A stretch of 64,000 nt of DNA, taken from contig NZ_CP159403.1 of NCBI RefSeq assembly GCF_040500525.1, positions 759,001-823,000 of the forward strand, written 5' to 3'. The DNA is from Azospirillum formosense (GTDB lineage: Bacteria; Pseudomonadota; Alphaproteobacteria; Azospirillales; Azospirillaceae). The notes below the pieces were generated by a model. The model did no database searches. It saw only the letters and a program-made list of their open reading frames with translations, and had not been told where the DNA came from. Position numbers and translations under genes: made by a program. Shown piece after piece: positions 33,897 to 42,519 of this stretch (its first letter is position 1; each line of letters starts with the position of its first letter).

Positions 33897-34265
33897 ATGA
33901 GCGCGTCCACCTCCTCCTGTCTGCTCGCCCGGTTGCTGGCGTCCGGGAAGTTCTGGTTGAAGCGTGCCCGCATCGACTCCCCGGACCTCGGCGAGGGGAC
34001 CCCGCCGCCCGGAGCGGATGGCGCCCTGCTGGCTGATGTTCGCATTGAAGGCGATCGGATTCGCGCGGTTCTACCGGCGGGCGAGGCGCCCTGCTGCGCG
34101 CCCGGTCTCTGCCTTGATGGCGGGCCGGTTCGTCCGCGCGGCGGCTGCACCGCGGTCGGTCCCGGTCAACCCGCTGATTTGACGGTGATTCTTCCCGATG
34201 GCGCGCGGCTGGACATGGAGAAGGGACGGGTCGTGCAACCCGAACCGCCGCGTTCACGCGCCTGA
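33897..34265 (+). CDS. Short protein resembling the two sandwich ends of an amidohydrolase
   Basis: The 122-residue product reads like the N-terminal segment of cytosine deaminase/amidohydrolases (ASGKFWLKRARI, then LLADVRIEGDRIRAVLPAGEAP, then CLDGGPVRPRG) joined directly to a C-terminal-like segment (AVGPGQPADLTVILPDG). The metal-binding barrel, including the expected H-x-H after the DGG motif, is missing. It may be a remnant after internal deletion, or a small protein that kept only the beta-sandwich. The frame is intact. It stands alone before the RND operon. Confidence 0.45.
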   Translation: MSASTSSCLLARLLASGKFWLKRARIDSPDLGEGTPPPGADGALLADVRIEGDRIRAVLPAGEAPCCAPGLCLDGGPVRPRGGCTAVGPGQPADLTVILPDGARLDMEKGRVVQPEPPRSRA

Positions 34266-34280
34266 ACCCTTGCAACCGTC

Positions 34281-34317
34281 TCGACTCCGGAACTGAACTG
34301 AACGATATAGTTCAGTT
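34281..34317 (+). promoter_or_regulatory. Promoter with overlapping palindromic operator for the RND efflux genes
   Basis: AACTGAAC (34296-34303), GATATA, GTTCAGTT (34310-34317) is a perfect 8+8 inverted repeat. Its centre GATATA makes a -10, with TCGACT (34281-34286) 17 bases upstream as -35. A bound repressor would block RNA polymerase. This is the typical layout of TetR-family control of efflux pumps, yet no TetR gene is adjacent. Confidence 0.6.
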
Positions 34318-34407
34318 TACCGCCCGCCGATCACAGCGGCCCGGTTGACACGAAACGCCCCGCGCGCCCGCCCGGCGGGCCGGCGGGCCTGTGCGGGTTC
34401 CGTATCC

Positions 34408-35538
34408 ATGCGCCACACGCTTCGCATCGTCGCCCTTCTGGTCCTGGTCGCTCTCGGCGGCGGCGCCTACTGGTACTTCGTCAAGCAGGGCGGAACCATC
34501 AACACGCTGCTCGCCGGCAAGGTTCCGTCCCCCGGCGGCGCCTCCGCGGGGCCGGGGGCGGGCGGACCGCCGGGCGGCGCGCCGCCGATGCCGGTGGAGG
34601 CCCTGCCGGTCAAGATCGGCACCGTGTCGCGTCAGGTCACCGCGGTCGGCTCGCTGCTGTCCAGCGAGTCGGTGGTCATCCGGCCCGAGGTGGCGGGCAA
34701 GGTCTCCGAGATCGCCTTCCTGGAAGGGCAGGCGGTGAAGAAGGGCGCGGTGCTGATCCGGTTGGACGATTCCATCGCCCGCGCCACGCTGGCCCAGGCG
34801 CAGGCGAGCATCGCTTTCTCCCGCGCCGAACTCGCCCGCGCCGACGAGCTGTACCGCCAACGCACCGGCCCCGCCCGCAACCGCGAGCAGGCGCTCGCCA
34901 AGCTCCAGTCCGACGAGGCGGCGGTGCAACTCGCCAAGGCCCAGCTGGAGAAGCTGACCCTGACCGCGCCCTTCGACGGCGTGCTGGGCCTGCGCAAGGT
35001 CTCGGTGGGCGACGTGGTGGCCGCGGGCAAGGACATCGTGAACCTGGAGGCCATCGAGATCCTGAAGCTCGATTTCCGGGTGCCGGAGCTGTATCTGCCG
35101 ACCGTCCGCACCGGCCAGACCCTGAAGGTCGCCGTGGACTCCTTCGGCGGGCGGACCTTCGACGGCACGGTCTACGCCATCGACCCGCTGGTCGACGTGA
35201 ACGGCCGCGCCGTGGTGATCCGCGCCCGCGTCCCCAACAAGGACGGCGCGCTGCGCCCCGGCCTGTTCGCGCGGGTGGCCCTGACGCTGGACCAGACCCC
35301 GAACGCCGTTCTGGTGCCCGAGCAGGCGGTGAGCGCCTTCGGAAACAAGCAGTTCGTCTTCAAGGTGGTGGACGGCAAGGCGGTGCAGACCACCGTCACG
35401 CTGGGCGAGCGCCGCAACGCCGAGGTGGAGATCACCGCCGGCCTGCAGCCCGGCGACGTCGTGGTGACCGCCGGCCAGCTGAAGATCCGCGACGGCGCGC
35501 CTGTGGTGGTGATCAACAACAAGCCGGCGGGGAGCTGA
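34408..35538 (+). CDS. RND efflux periplasmic adaptor (membrane fusion protein)
   Basis: The 376-residue product is anchored by an N-terminal membrane segment (about 5-22), then a Gly/Pro-rich linker, a lipoyl half (VSEIAFLEGQAVKKGAVLIRLDD), an alpha-hairpin of about 50 residues, the second lipoyl half (TLTAPFDGVLGLRKVSVGDVV) and beta-barrel and membrane-proximal domains. It links the inner-membrane pump to an outer-membrane channel; no TolC-type gene is adjacent. The start at 34408 begins the membrane anchor. The pump gene follows after four bases. Confidence 0.92.
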   Translation: MRHTLRIVALLVLVALGGGAYWYFVKQGGTINTLLAGKVPSPGGASAGPGAGGPPGGAPPMPVEALPVKIGTVSRQVTAVGSLLSSESVVIRPEVAGKVSEIAFLEGQAVKKGAVLIRLDDSIARATLAQAQASIAFSRAELARADELYRQRTGPARNREQALAKLQSDEAAVQLAKAQLEKLTLTAPFDGVLGLRKVSVGDVVAAGKDIVNLEAIEILKLDFRVPELYLPTVRTGQTLKVAVDSFGGRTFDGTVYAIDPLVDVNGRAVVIRARVPNKDGALRPGLFARVALTLDQTPNAVLVPEQAVSAFGNKQFVFKVVDGKAVQTTVTLGERRNAEVEITAGLQPGDVVVTAGQLKIRDGAPVVVINNKPAGS

Positions 35539-35542
35539 GCCG

Positions 35543-38500
35543 ATGGTCCTCTCCGACATCTCCATCCGCCGGCCGGTCCTGGCGACGGTCATGAGCCTCG
35601 CGCTCATGCTGATCGGCATCGTGTCGTACCAGCGCCTGTCGGTGCGCGAATACCCAAAGATCGACGAGCCCGTCGTCACGGTGGAAACCACCTACAAGGG
35701 CGCCTCGGCCGAGATCATCGAGAGCCAGGTCACCCAGATTCTGGAGGACTCGCTGTCGGGCATCGAGGGCATCGACGTGATGTCCTCGATCAGCCGCGCG
35801 GAGAAGAGCCAGATCACCCTGCGCTTCCGGCTGGACCGCAACGTCGACACGGCGGCCAGCGACGTGCGCGACCGCGTCGGCCGCGTGCGCGCCCAGCTTC
35901 CCAACGAGATCGACGAGCCGGTCATCGCGAAGGTGGAGGCCGACGCCCAGCCGATCATCTATCTGGCCTTCTCCTCCGACCGCCATTCGCCGCTGGACGT
36001 GACGGACTTCGCCGACCGCTACGTCAAGGACCGGCTGCAGAACCTGCCCGGCGTCGCCCAGGTGCGCATCTTCGGCGAGCGGCGCTTCGCCATGCGGCTG
36101 TGGCTCGACCCGCAGCGCATGGCCGCCTACCGCGTCACCCCGCAGGACGTCGAGAACGCGCTGCGCAAGCAGAACGTCGAGATTCCGGCCGGACGCGTCG
36201 AGAGCAAGGCGCGGGAGTTCACCGTCGTCTCCGAGACCGACCTGCGCACGCCGGAGGAGTTCGACCGCATCATCCTGCGCGACGACGGCGGTTATCTGGT
36301 CCGGCTGAAGGACGTCGGCCGGGCCGAGCTGGGGGCGCGGGACGAGCGGGTCAGCGCCCGCTTCAACGGGCGCGGCGCCGTCGCCATCGGCGTGGTCAAG
36401 CAGTCCACCGCCAACCCGCTGGACGTTTCCAAGGCGGTGAACGAGGCGCTGCCGAAGATCCGCGCCGCCCTGCCCGACGGCATGGGGGTGGATGTCGGCT
36501 ACGACAGCTCCGTCTTCATCGCCAAGTCGATCGACGCGGTGTTCAGCACGATCTTCGAGGCCATTGTCCTGGTCGTGCTGGTCATCTTCGTGTTCCTGCG
36601 CAGCTTCCGCGCCACGCTGGTGCCGCTGGTGACCATCCCGGTGTCGCTGATCGGCGGCTTCGCGCTGATGTACGCTTTCGGCTTCTCGGTCAACACGCTG
36701 ACCCTGCTGTCCATGGTGCTGGCCATCGGCCTCGTCGTGGACGACGCCATCGTGATGCTGGAGAACATCTACCGCCACATCGAGGAGGGCGTGCCGCCCT
36801 TCCAGGCGGCCTTGCAGGGGTCGAAGGAGATCGGCTTCGCGGTCATCGCGATGACGATCACGCTGGCCGCGGTCTACGCGCCCATCGGCTTCATGACCGG
36901 GCGCACCGGCCGTCTCTTCTCCGAGTTCGCCCTGACGCTGGCGGGAGCGGTGATCGTCTCGGGCTTCGTCGCCCTGACCCTGTCGCCGATGATGTGCTCC
37001 AAGCTGCTGAAGCACCAGACCAAGCACAACGCGCTCTACAACGCTATCGAGCGGCTGCTGAACGGGCTGACCAACGGCTACCGGGCCATCCTGCGCCTGT
37101 CGCTGAAGGCCCGTCCGCTGGTGCTGCTGGTTGGCGCGGTGGTGGCGGGGCTCAGCTACACGCTGTTCACCGGCCTGAAGTCGGAGCTGGCGCCGGTCGA
37201 GGACCGCGGCACCATCGTCGGCATCGCCATCGCGCCGGAGGGCTCGACGCTCGACTACACGGAAAGCTACGCCAAGCGCATGGAGGACCTGTTCCGCCAG
37301 ATCCCCATCGTCGAAAAGTTCTTCGTCGTGGTCGGCTTCCCGGTGGTCAACCAGGGCATCTCCTTCGTCCGCCTGATCGACTGGGACGAGCGCGACGTGA
37401 AGCAGCAGGCGATCACCGCCCAACTCTTCCCCAAGATGTTCGGCATCCCCGGCATCCTCGCCTTCGTCACCAACCCACCTTCGCTGGGCCAGAGCCCGGT
37501 GGACAAGCCGGTCAACTTCGTCATCCAAAGCTCGCTGCCCTACGACGAGCTTCAAAAGATGGTCGACGGGCTGATGGCGGAGGCGCGGAAGTTCCCCGGC
37601 CTGACCAACCTCGACACCGACCTCAAGCTGAACAAGCCGGAACTGCGCATCACCATCGACCGCGACAAGGCCGCCGACCTCGGGGTGGACGTGGAGACGG
37701 TGGGCCGCACGCTGGAAACCCTGCTCGGCGGACGGCAGGTCACCCGCTTCAAGAAGGAGGGCAAGCAGTACGACGTGGTGGTCCAGGTCGGCGACGTCGA
37801 CCGCCGCAACCCGGACGACATCGCCTCCATCTACGTCCGCGGCACGCCGACCATGGCGGCGGAGGCCGGGGTTGCCACCAGCGCCGGGGCGATGATCTCG
37901 CTCGCCAACCTCGTCCGCATCGAGGAGCGGGTGGCGCCCAAGGAATTGAACCACTTCAACAAGCTGCGCTCCGTCACCATCACCGCCACCCTGGCGCCCG
38001 GCACCTCACTGGGCGAGGCGCTGGGCTATCTCCAGGCGGCGGCGAACCGCGTGCTGCCGGCCACGGCACAGACCGACTATGCGGGGCAGAGCCGCGAGTT
38101 CCGGGAATCGGCGACGGGGCTCTACTTCGTCTTCATCCTGGCGCTGGCCTTCATCTATCTGGTGCTGGCGGCGCAGTTCGAGAGCTTCATCGACCCCTTC
38201 GTGATCATGCTGACGGTGCCGCTGTCGATGACCGGCGCGCTGGCCGCCCTGCATTTCACCGGCGGGACGATGAACGTCTACAGCCAGATCGGGTTGGTGA
38301 CGCTCGTCGGCCTCATCACCAAGCACGGCATTCTGATCGTGGAGTTCGCCAACCAGCTCCAGCGCGAGGGGGTGGACATCCGCAAGGCGGTGGAGGAGGC
38401 CGCCGTGCTGCGCCTGCGGCCGATCCTGATGACGACGGGCGCCATGGTGCTGGGCGCTGTGCCGCTCGCCAACGCTCATGGGGCCGGTGCGGAGAGCCGG

Positions 38501-38680
38501 CAGGCCATCGGCGCGGTGATCGTCGGCGGCATGCTGCTGGGCACCTTCCTGACGCTGTTCGTGGTGCCGACGGTCTACAGCTACATCGCCAGGAAGAAGC
38601 CCTTCCCGGCGGTGGACGGCACCGCCAGCCACCCGACCGGCCATCCTCCCACCGGCGCGCACCCGCAGCCGGCGGAGTGA
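35543..38680 (+). CDS. RND multidrug efflux permease (HAE1/AcrB type)
   Basis: A 1045-residue inner-membrane pump with 12 expected transmembrane segments and two large periplasmic loops. It starts VLSDISIRRPVLATVMSLAL as in the MexF/AcrB group, and the proton-relay Asp400-Asp401 is in TM4 (GLVVDDAIVMLENI). The second conserved site, KHGILIVEFANQ, is in TM10. It exports drugs or other amphiphiles using the proton gradient. It is co-transcribed with the adaptor from the operator-controlled promoter upstream. Substrate range is unknown. Confidence 0.95.
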   Translation: MVLSDISIRRPVLATVMSLALMLIGIVSYQRLSVREYPKIDEPVVTVETTYKGASAEIIESQVTQILEDSLSGIEGIDVMSSISRAEKSQITLRFRLDRNVDTAASDVRDRVGRVRAQLPNEIDEPVIAKVEADAQPIIYLAFSSDRHSPLDVTDFADRYVKDRLQNLPGVAQVRIFGERRFAMRLWLDPQRMAAYRVTPQDVENALRKQNVEIPAGRVESKAREFTVVSETDLRTPEEFDRIILRDDGGYLVRLKDVGRAELGARDERVSARFNGRGAVAIGVVKQSTANPLDVSKAVNEALPKIRAALPDGMGVDVGYDSSVFIAKSIDAVFSTIFEAIVLVVLVIFVFLRSFRATLVPLVTIPVSLIGGFALMYAFGFSVNTLTLLSMVLAIGLVVDDAIVMLENIYRHIEEGVPPFQAALQGSKEIGFAVIAMTITLAAVYAPIGFMTGRTGRLFSEFALTLAGAVIVSGFVALTLSPMMCSKLLKHQTKHNALYNAIERLLNGLTNGYRAILRLSLKARPLVLLVGAVVAGLSYTLFTGLKSELAPVEDRGTIVGIAIAPEGSTLDYTESYAKRMEDLFRQIPIVEKFFVVVGFPVVNQGISFVRLIDWDERDVKQQAITAQLFPKMFGIPGILAFVTNPPSLGQSPVDKPVNFVIQSSLPYDELQKMVDGLMAEARKFPGLTNLDTDLKLNKPELRITIDRDKAADLGVDVETVGRTLETLLGGRQVTRFKKEGKQYDVVVQVGDVDRRNPDDIASIYVRGTPTMAAEAGVATSAGAMISLANLVRIEERVAPKELNHFNKLRSVTITATLAPGTSLGEALGYLQAAANRVLPATAQTDYAGQSREFRESATGLYFVFILALAFIYLVLAAQFESFIDPFVIMLTVPLSMTGALAALHFTGGTMNVYSQIGLVTLVGLITKHGILIVEFANQLQREGVDIRKAVEEAAVLRLRPILMTTGAMVLGAVPLANAHGAGAESRQAIGAVIVGGMLLGTFLTLFVVPTVYSYIARKKPFPAVDGTASHPTGHPPTGAHPQPAE

Positions 38681-38705
38681 TCGCCAAGCATTGGGGTTCA
38701 TTGCA

Positions 38706-38830
38706 AATCCCCTCTCCCCTCTGGGGAGAGGGTTAGGGTGAGGGGGGTGTGCGTGGCAGTACGTCCGGCAAAAGCGCAACCCCCTCAGCGGCCCTCCGGG
38801 CCACCCTCTCCCCGGAGGGGAGAGGGTTGA
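38706..38830. repeat. REP-like palindromic element, two inverted units
   Basis: Two C/G-rich hairpins face each other: CCCTCTCCCC-TCT-GGGGAGAGGG (38710-38732) and an 11-base-pair version with loop GGA (38803-38827). Between them lie matching GTGAGGGGG and CCCCCTCA arms and a small GGCCC-TCC-GGGCC hairpin. The unit type is common between genes in GC-rich proteobacteria. It lies after the RND pump and before the convergent transglutaminase gene, where it may end both transcripts. Confidence 0.8.
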
Positions 38831-38837
38831 AAGGACA

Positions 38838-39818
38838 TCAGGACGCCCTGTTCTCCTCCAGCGGCTCGACATCGACGCTGACCGACAGCGTGTGGCCGGC
38901 GGCCCCCATCAGGACGCCGCGGGCGGGGCTGACGTCGTCGTAGTCGCGGCCCCAGGCGATGGTGATGAAATCCTGGTCGGCGCGGCGCGCGTTGGTCGGG
39001 CAGACGTCGACCCAGCCGGCCTCGGCGCCGCACCAGACTGAGGCCCAGGCGTGGCTGACGTCGGCGCCGATCAGGCGCGGCCGCCCCGGCGGGGGCAGGG
39101 TGCGCAGGTAGCCGGAGACGTAGCGGGCCGGCAGCCCCATCGCCCGGACGCAGCCCACCACGATGTGGGCGAAGTCCTGGCAGACGCCGCGGCGGTGCCG
39201 CATCACCTCGGCCAGCGGGGTGGCGATCGTCGTCGCGGCGGGGTCGAAGGTGAAGTCGTCGTGGATGCGCCGCATCAGATCCAGCGCGGCCTCCGCCGCC
39301 GGCCGGCTGGGCGTGAAGGATTGCGCGGCGTAGTCGTGCAGCGTCGGGCTGGCCGCGGCCAGCGTGCTGTCGAAGCGGTACTGGACCACCTCCGCCCCGT
39401 CCTCCGGTCCGCTCAGGCTGCCCAGCGAGTCCCGCACGCTTTCCCAGGACGGAGTCGCGGCGGCGTCCAGCGGCGGCGGCGGGCCGACCTCCACCTCGCT
39501 CTCCGCCGTGAGGACCAGTTGCCCGTGCGGCTCCTGCATGGCGACGTAGGTGACGGTGTTGCCGAAATAGTCGGTGTGGGACGACTGCACCGCCGGCGCC
39601 GGCAGGATGGTCAGCGCGCTGTGGTGGACGCGCTGGCGCGGGTGCGGACGGGCGGTCAGGTGCAGCAGATGGTGCGACACCGACACGTCCTCGCCATAGT
39701 CGTAGCGGGTCGTGTGGCGCACGCGGAAGCGCACGCCAAATCCGCCACCGGAGTGATCGTCAGCGGGGGCCGCGCCGGCCACGGACGGGGAGAGGTCAGG
39801 CCGGTCGGGCAAAGGCAT
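38838..39818 (-). CDS. Transglutaminase-like cysteine protease family protein
   Basis: A 326-residue protein with a Bact_transglu_N beta domain (about 28-130, RVRHTTRYDYGEDVSVSHHLLHL) and a transglutaminase core (about 160-290) with the triad Cys in RRGVCQDFAH, His in DVSHAWASVW and Asp in WVDVCPTN. Such proteins cleave or form amide bonds, probably on peptides. Its start overlaps the end of the ATP-grasp/alpha-E gene by 23 bases, so the two are co-translated. The first 27 residues are low-complexity and the real start could be further in. Confidence 0.88.
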   Translation of the reverse strand: MPLPDRPDLSPSVAGAAPADDHSGGGFGVRFRVRHTTRYDYGEDVSVSHHLLHLTARPHPRQRVHHSALTILPAPAVQSSHTDYFGNTVTYVAMQEPHGQLVLTAESEVEVGPPPPLDAAATPSWESVRDSLGSLSGPEDGAEVVQYRFDSTLAAASPTLHDYAAQSFTPSRPAAEAALDLMRRIHDDFTFDPAATTIATPLAEVMRHRRGVCQDFAHIVVGCVRAMGLPARYVSGYLRTLPPPGRPRLIGADVSHAWASVWCGAEAGWVDVCPTNARRADQDFITIAWGRDYDDVSPARGVLMGAAGHTLSVSVDVEPLEENRAS

Positions 39819-42285
39819 GGCTGAAATAGGCGTGGGTCAGAAGGTTGGAAATCTCGGGCAGCGACAGGGCGAGCGTGTCCAGCAGCGTGTGCAGGGCGGC
39901 GCCCGAATCCAGCGCGTCCGGCGCGCGCAGCGAGGCGCGGGCGGCGCCGAGGATCGAACGGGCGGAGGCCGCCGTGTCGCCCGGCACGGCCTGCGACCCG
40001 CTGGGCAGGGCGGCGACGTGCCGTTCCAGCGCGGCCAGCTGGAAGTCCAGGGCGCGCGGGTTGGACTCGTCGGCCAGCAGCAGTTCCAGGACCGGGCGGC
40101 GGCGCACGCTGGTCAGGTAGCGGGACCGGTAGGTCATCACGCTCTCCCCCAGCTCCAGCAGCACGCTCAGCGTCGCCACCTGCACCGGCTCGTCCTGGCG
40201 GTCGAGCGCGTGGACCTGGGTGCCGCGCATCACCGAGATGATGTGGAGCGCCCGCTCGATGCGCCGGCCGATGTCGAGGAAGCGCCAGCCCTGGCCGCGC
40301 GTCATGCTCTCCTGCTCCAGCCCGGCGATGGCGGCGAGGCACGTCATCAGATCGTCCAGCCGCAGCAGCATGGCGGCGGCGTCGAGCTTGTGCGCAGGCG
40401 GCTGGCTCTGCCGCTCCAGCATCGTCACCACCCGCCACATGTCGAGCGACAGGCGGTCGCGCACCGAATAGGCGGTGCGGTGCACCCGCTGCACCTGGGC
40501 GCGCAGGCTGTTGGGATGGTCGGGATCGACGACGGAACTGTAGAGCGCCGCCCGCAGCGCCCGCCCGCCGCCCAGCGCGGTGACCCGCGTCAGGTCCCAG
40601 GGGATCATGCCTTCCCAGGCCATCAGATGGAGCAGCGGGCGCAGCTGCAGCGACGCGCCCGGCACGTTGCCGTCGGTCAGGCGGGAGTGGGTGGAGCGGA
40701 GCAGGCGCACCGTGCCCTCCGACCGCTCGGCGTAGCGGCCCAGCCAGTAGAGGCTGTCGGCCACCCGGCTGGGCAGGTCGGCGGAAGCCGCCTTGGGCGC
40801 CGGCTGCGGTTCCTGCGCCGGCTGGGCGCGCGGCGTCGCCGGGGTGGCCTCGGCGCGGCGGCCGGACAGGATCCAGGTGTCCTTGCTGCCGCCGCCCCGC
40901 TGCATGGAGACGACGAGCTTGCCGGATTCGGTGGACACGCGGGTCAGGCCGCCAGGCATGACGGTGTAGCTGCCGTCCGGGCGGGCGCAGAGAAAGACGC
41001 GCAGCACCAGGGGGCGCGGCTGCAGCCGCCCGCCCTGCCAGACCGGCGCGGTGGATAGGGCGAGCCGCTCCTGCGCGACGTAGCACCAGGGGCGGGCCTT
41101 GATGCGCTCGACCAGGGCGGCGCGCTCGGCCGAGGACAGGTCGGCGCCGAAGATCGGCTCGAAGGACAGGGAAGGGAAGGCCGGCTTCACCACCAGCCCA
41201 TCCAGATGCTCGATGACGTAGGCGCGCTCGTCGTCGTTGCCGCACCACCAGACGGCGACGCCGGGCATCTTCAGCTCCTCGCCCAGCAGATGGCGGCAGA
41301 GCATGGGCAGCGACGGCTTGACCGCCATGGACTCCAGGAAGCCGGAGCCGAGCGAGTTGGCCACCACCACGTTCCCGGCGCGCACCGCCTCGATCAGCCC
41401 GGCCACGCCCAGAGAGCTGTCGGCGCGCAGCTCCAGCGGGTCGGCGAAATCGGCGTCCAGGCGGCGCAGGATCACGTCCACCGGTTCGAGACCCGACAGC
41501 GTTTTCAGATAGACCTGACGGTCGCGCACGGTCAGGTCGGCCCCCTCCACCAGCGTGATGCCGAGGTAGCGGGCCAGATAGACGTGCTCGAAATAGGTTT
41601 CGTTGTACGGGCCGGGCGTCAGCAGGACGATCCGCGGCTGGTCGCGGCGCGGGCTCAGCGACAGCAGAGTTTCCTTGTACGCTTCGAAGAAGGGCGTGAG
41701 GTGTTCCACCTGGCAGTGGCGGAAGCTGTCCGGCAGCACCTTCGCCAGGACCGCCCGGTTCTCCAGCGCGTAGCCGCTGCCGCTCGGCGCCTGGGTGCGG
41801 TCGGACAGCACCCACCAGCGCCCGTCCGGCGCGCGGGCGAGGTCCGCCGCGTAGAAATGCAGGTGGATGTCGTTGGGCACCGGAATCCCGTGCACGGCGC
41901 GGCGGAATCCGGGGTCGGCGTGGATCACCGCCGGGGACAGCCGCCCGCTGCGCGTCAGGGTCTGCGGCCCGTAGATGTCCGCCAGAACCGCGTTCAGCAG
42001 CGTGGCGCGCTGGATCAGGCCCGATTCGACCGCCTTCCACTCGTGGGCGGGGATCAGCAGCGGCACCATGTCGAGGGGCCAGGGCCGCTCCATTCCCTTG
42101 GGGTCGCCGTAGATGTTGTAGGTGACGCCGTTCTGGTGCAGCAGGCGCCGCGCCTCCTCCCAGCGCTCGGCCATCAGCTCCGGGTCGAGCGGCCCCAGCG
42201 TGCCCATGAAGGTCTGCCAGTGCGGGCGCAGTCGGCCCTGCCCGGTGACCATCTCGTCATAGACCTCGCCGCGGCCATAGCCCAT
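39796..42285 (-). CDS. Circularly permuted ATP-grasp protein fused to an alpha-E domain
   Basis: The 829-residue product joins two modules usually coded separately. Residues 1-470 are the circularly permuted type 2 ATP-grasp: YDEMVTGQGRLRPHW, IHADPGFRRAVHG, LTPGPYNETYFEHVYLARYLGI, DVILRRLDADFADPLELR and VVANSLGSGFLES. Residues 510-829 are the helical alpha-E domain, with RVADSLYWLGRYAERSEGTVRLLR. ATP-grasp enzymes of this type are predicted to form peptide-like bonds. The frame is open to a TTG at 42420; ATG 42285 was chosen because homologues start just before the DEM motif, but 45 more residues are possible. It overlaps the transglutaminase gene downstream. Confidence 0.88.
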   Translation of the reverse strand: MGYGRGEVYDEMVTGQGRLRPHWQTFMGTLGPLDPELMAERWEEARRLLHQNGVTYNIYGDPKGMERPWPLDMVPLLIPAHEWKAVESGLIQRATLLNAVLADIYGPQTLTRSGRLSPAVIHADPGFRRAVHGIPVPNDIHLHFYAADLARAPDGRWWVLSDRTQAPSGSGYALENRAVLAKVLPDSFRHCQVEHLTPFFEAYKETLLSLSPRRDQPRIVLLTPGPYNETYFEHVYLARYLGITLVEGADLTVRDRQVYLKTLSGLEPVDVILRRLDADFADPLELRADSSLGVAGLIEAVRAGNVVVANSLGSGFLESMAVKPSLPMLCRHLLGEELKMPGVAVWWCGNDDERAYVIEHLDGLVVKPAFPSLSFEPIFGADLSSAERAALVERIKARPWCYVAQERLALSTAPVWQGGRLQPRPLVLRVFLCARPDGSYTVMPGGLTRVSTESGKLVVSMQRGGGSKDTWILSGRRAEATPATPRAQPAQEPQPAPKAASADLPSRVADSLYWLGRYAERSEGTVRLLRSTHSRLTDGNVPGASLQLRPLLHLMAWEGMIPWDLTRVTALGGGRALRAALYSSVVDPDHPNSLRAQVQRVHRTAYSVRDRLSLDMWRVVTMLERQSQPPAHKLDAAAMLLRLDDLMTCLAAIAGLEQESMTRGQGWRFLDIGRRIERALHIISVMRGTQVHALDRQDEPVQVATLSVLLELGESVMTYRSRYLTSVRRRPVLELLLADESNPRALDFQLAALERHVAALPSGSQAVPGDTAASARSILGAARASLRAPDALDSGAALHTLLDTLALSLPEISNLLTHAYFSHAFARPA

Positions 42286-42447
42286 GGCGTCAGCCTCGCC
42301 GAACAGCGACCCCTGGAGAAACGGCACCGGACGCAGCCCCGGAGGAGGGGGAGCGCTGGGGTCAAGAAAGGGCGAATCGCGGTCGGCCAAGGTTCGGATC
42401 GTACGTTCACGGCGGTGCAATGCGCGGCAAGTGTGAACGCCCGCCCC

Positions 42448-42505
42448 CGCCGATGCAAGCGGTGCATCGGCGTCCCCCGGCCGAAAGGCGTATTCCGGCC
42501 GGGGG
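42448..42505 (-). terminator. Two tandem hairpins after the large transglutaminase/amidoligase gene
   Basis: Read on the minus strand, a 10-pair stem (42496-42505 with 42474-42483) and a second 10-pair stem with a five-base loop (42463-42472 with 42448-42457) follow the stop of the large gene. No T tract. They may reduce transcription into the ATP-grasp gene. Confidence 0.5.
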
Positions 42506-42519
42506 AAGGGGAGGACCGG

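Noticed and set aside
38706-38830. CRISPR-like repeat
   Set aside because: Only two inverted palindromic units are present, with no direct repeats or regular spacers.
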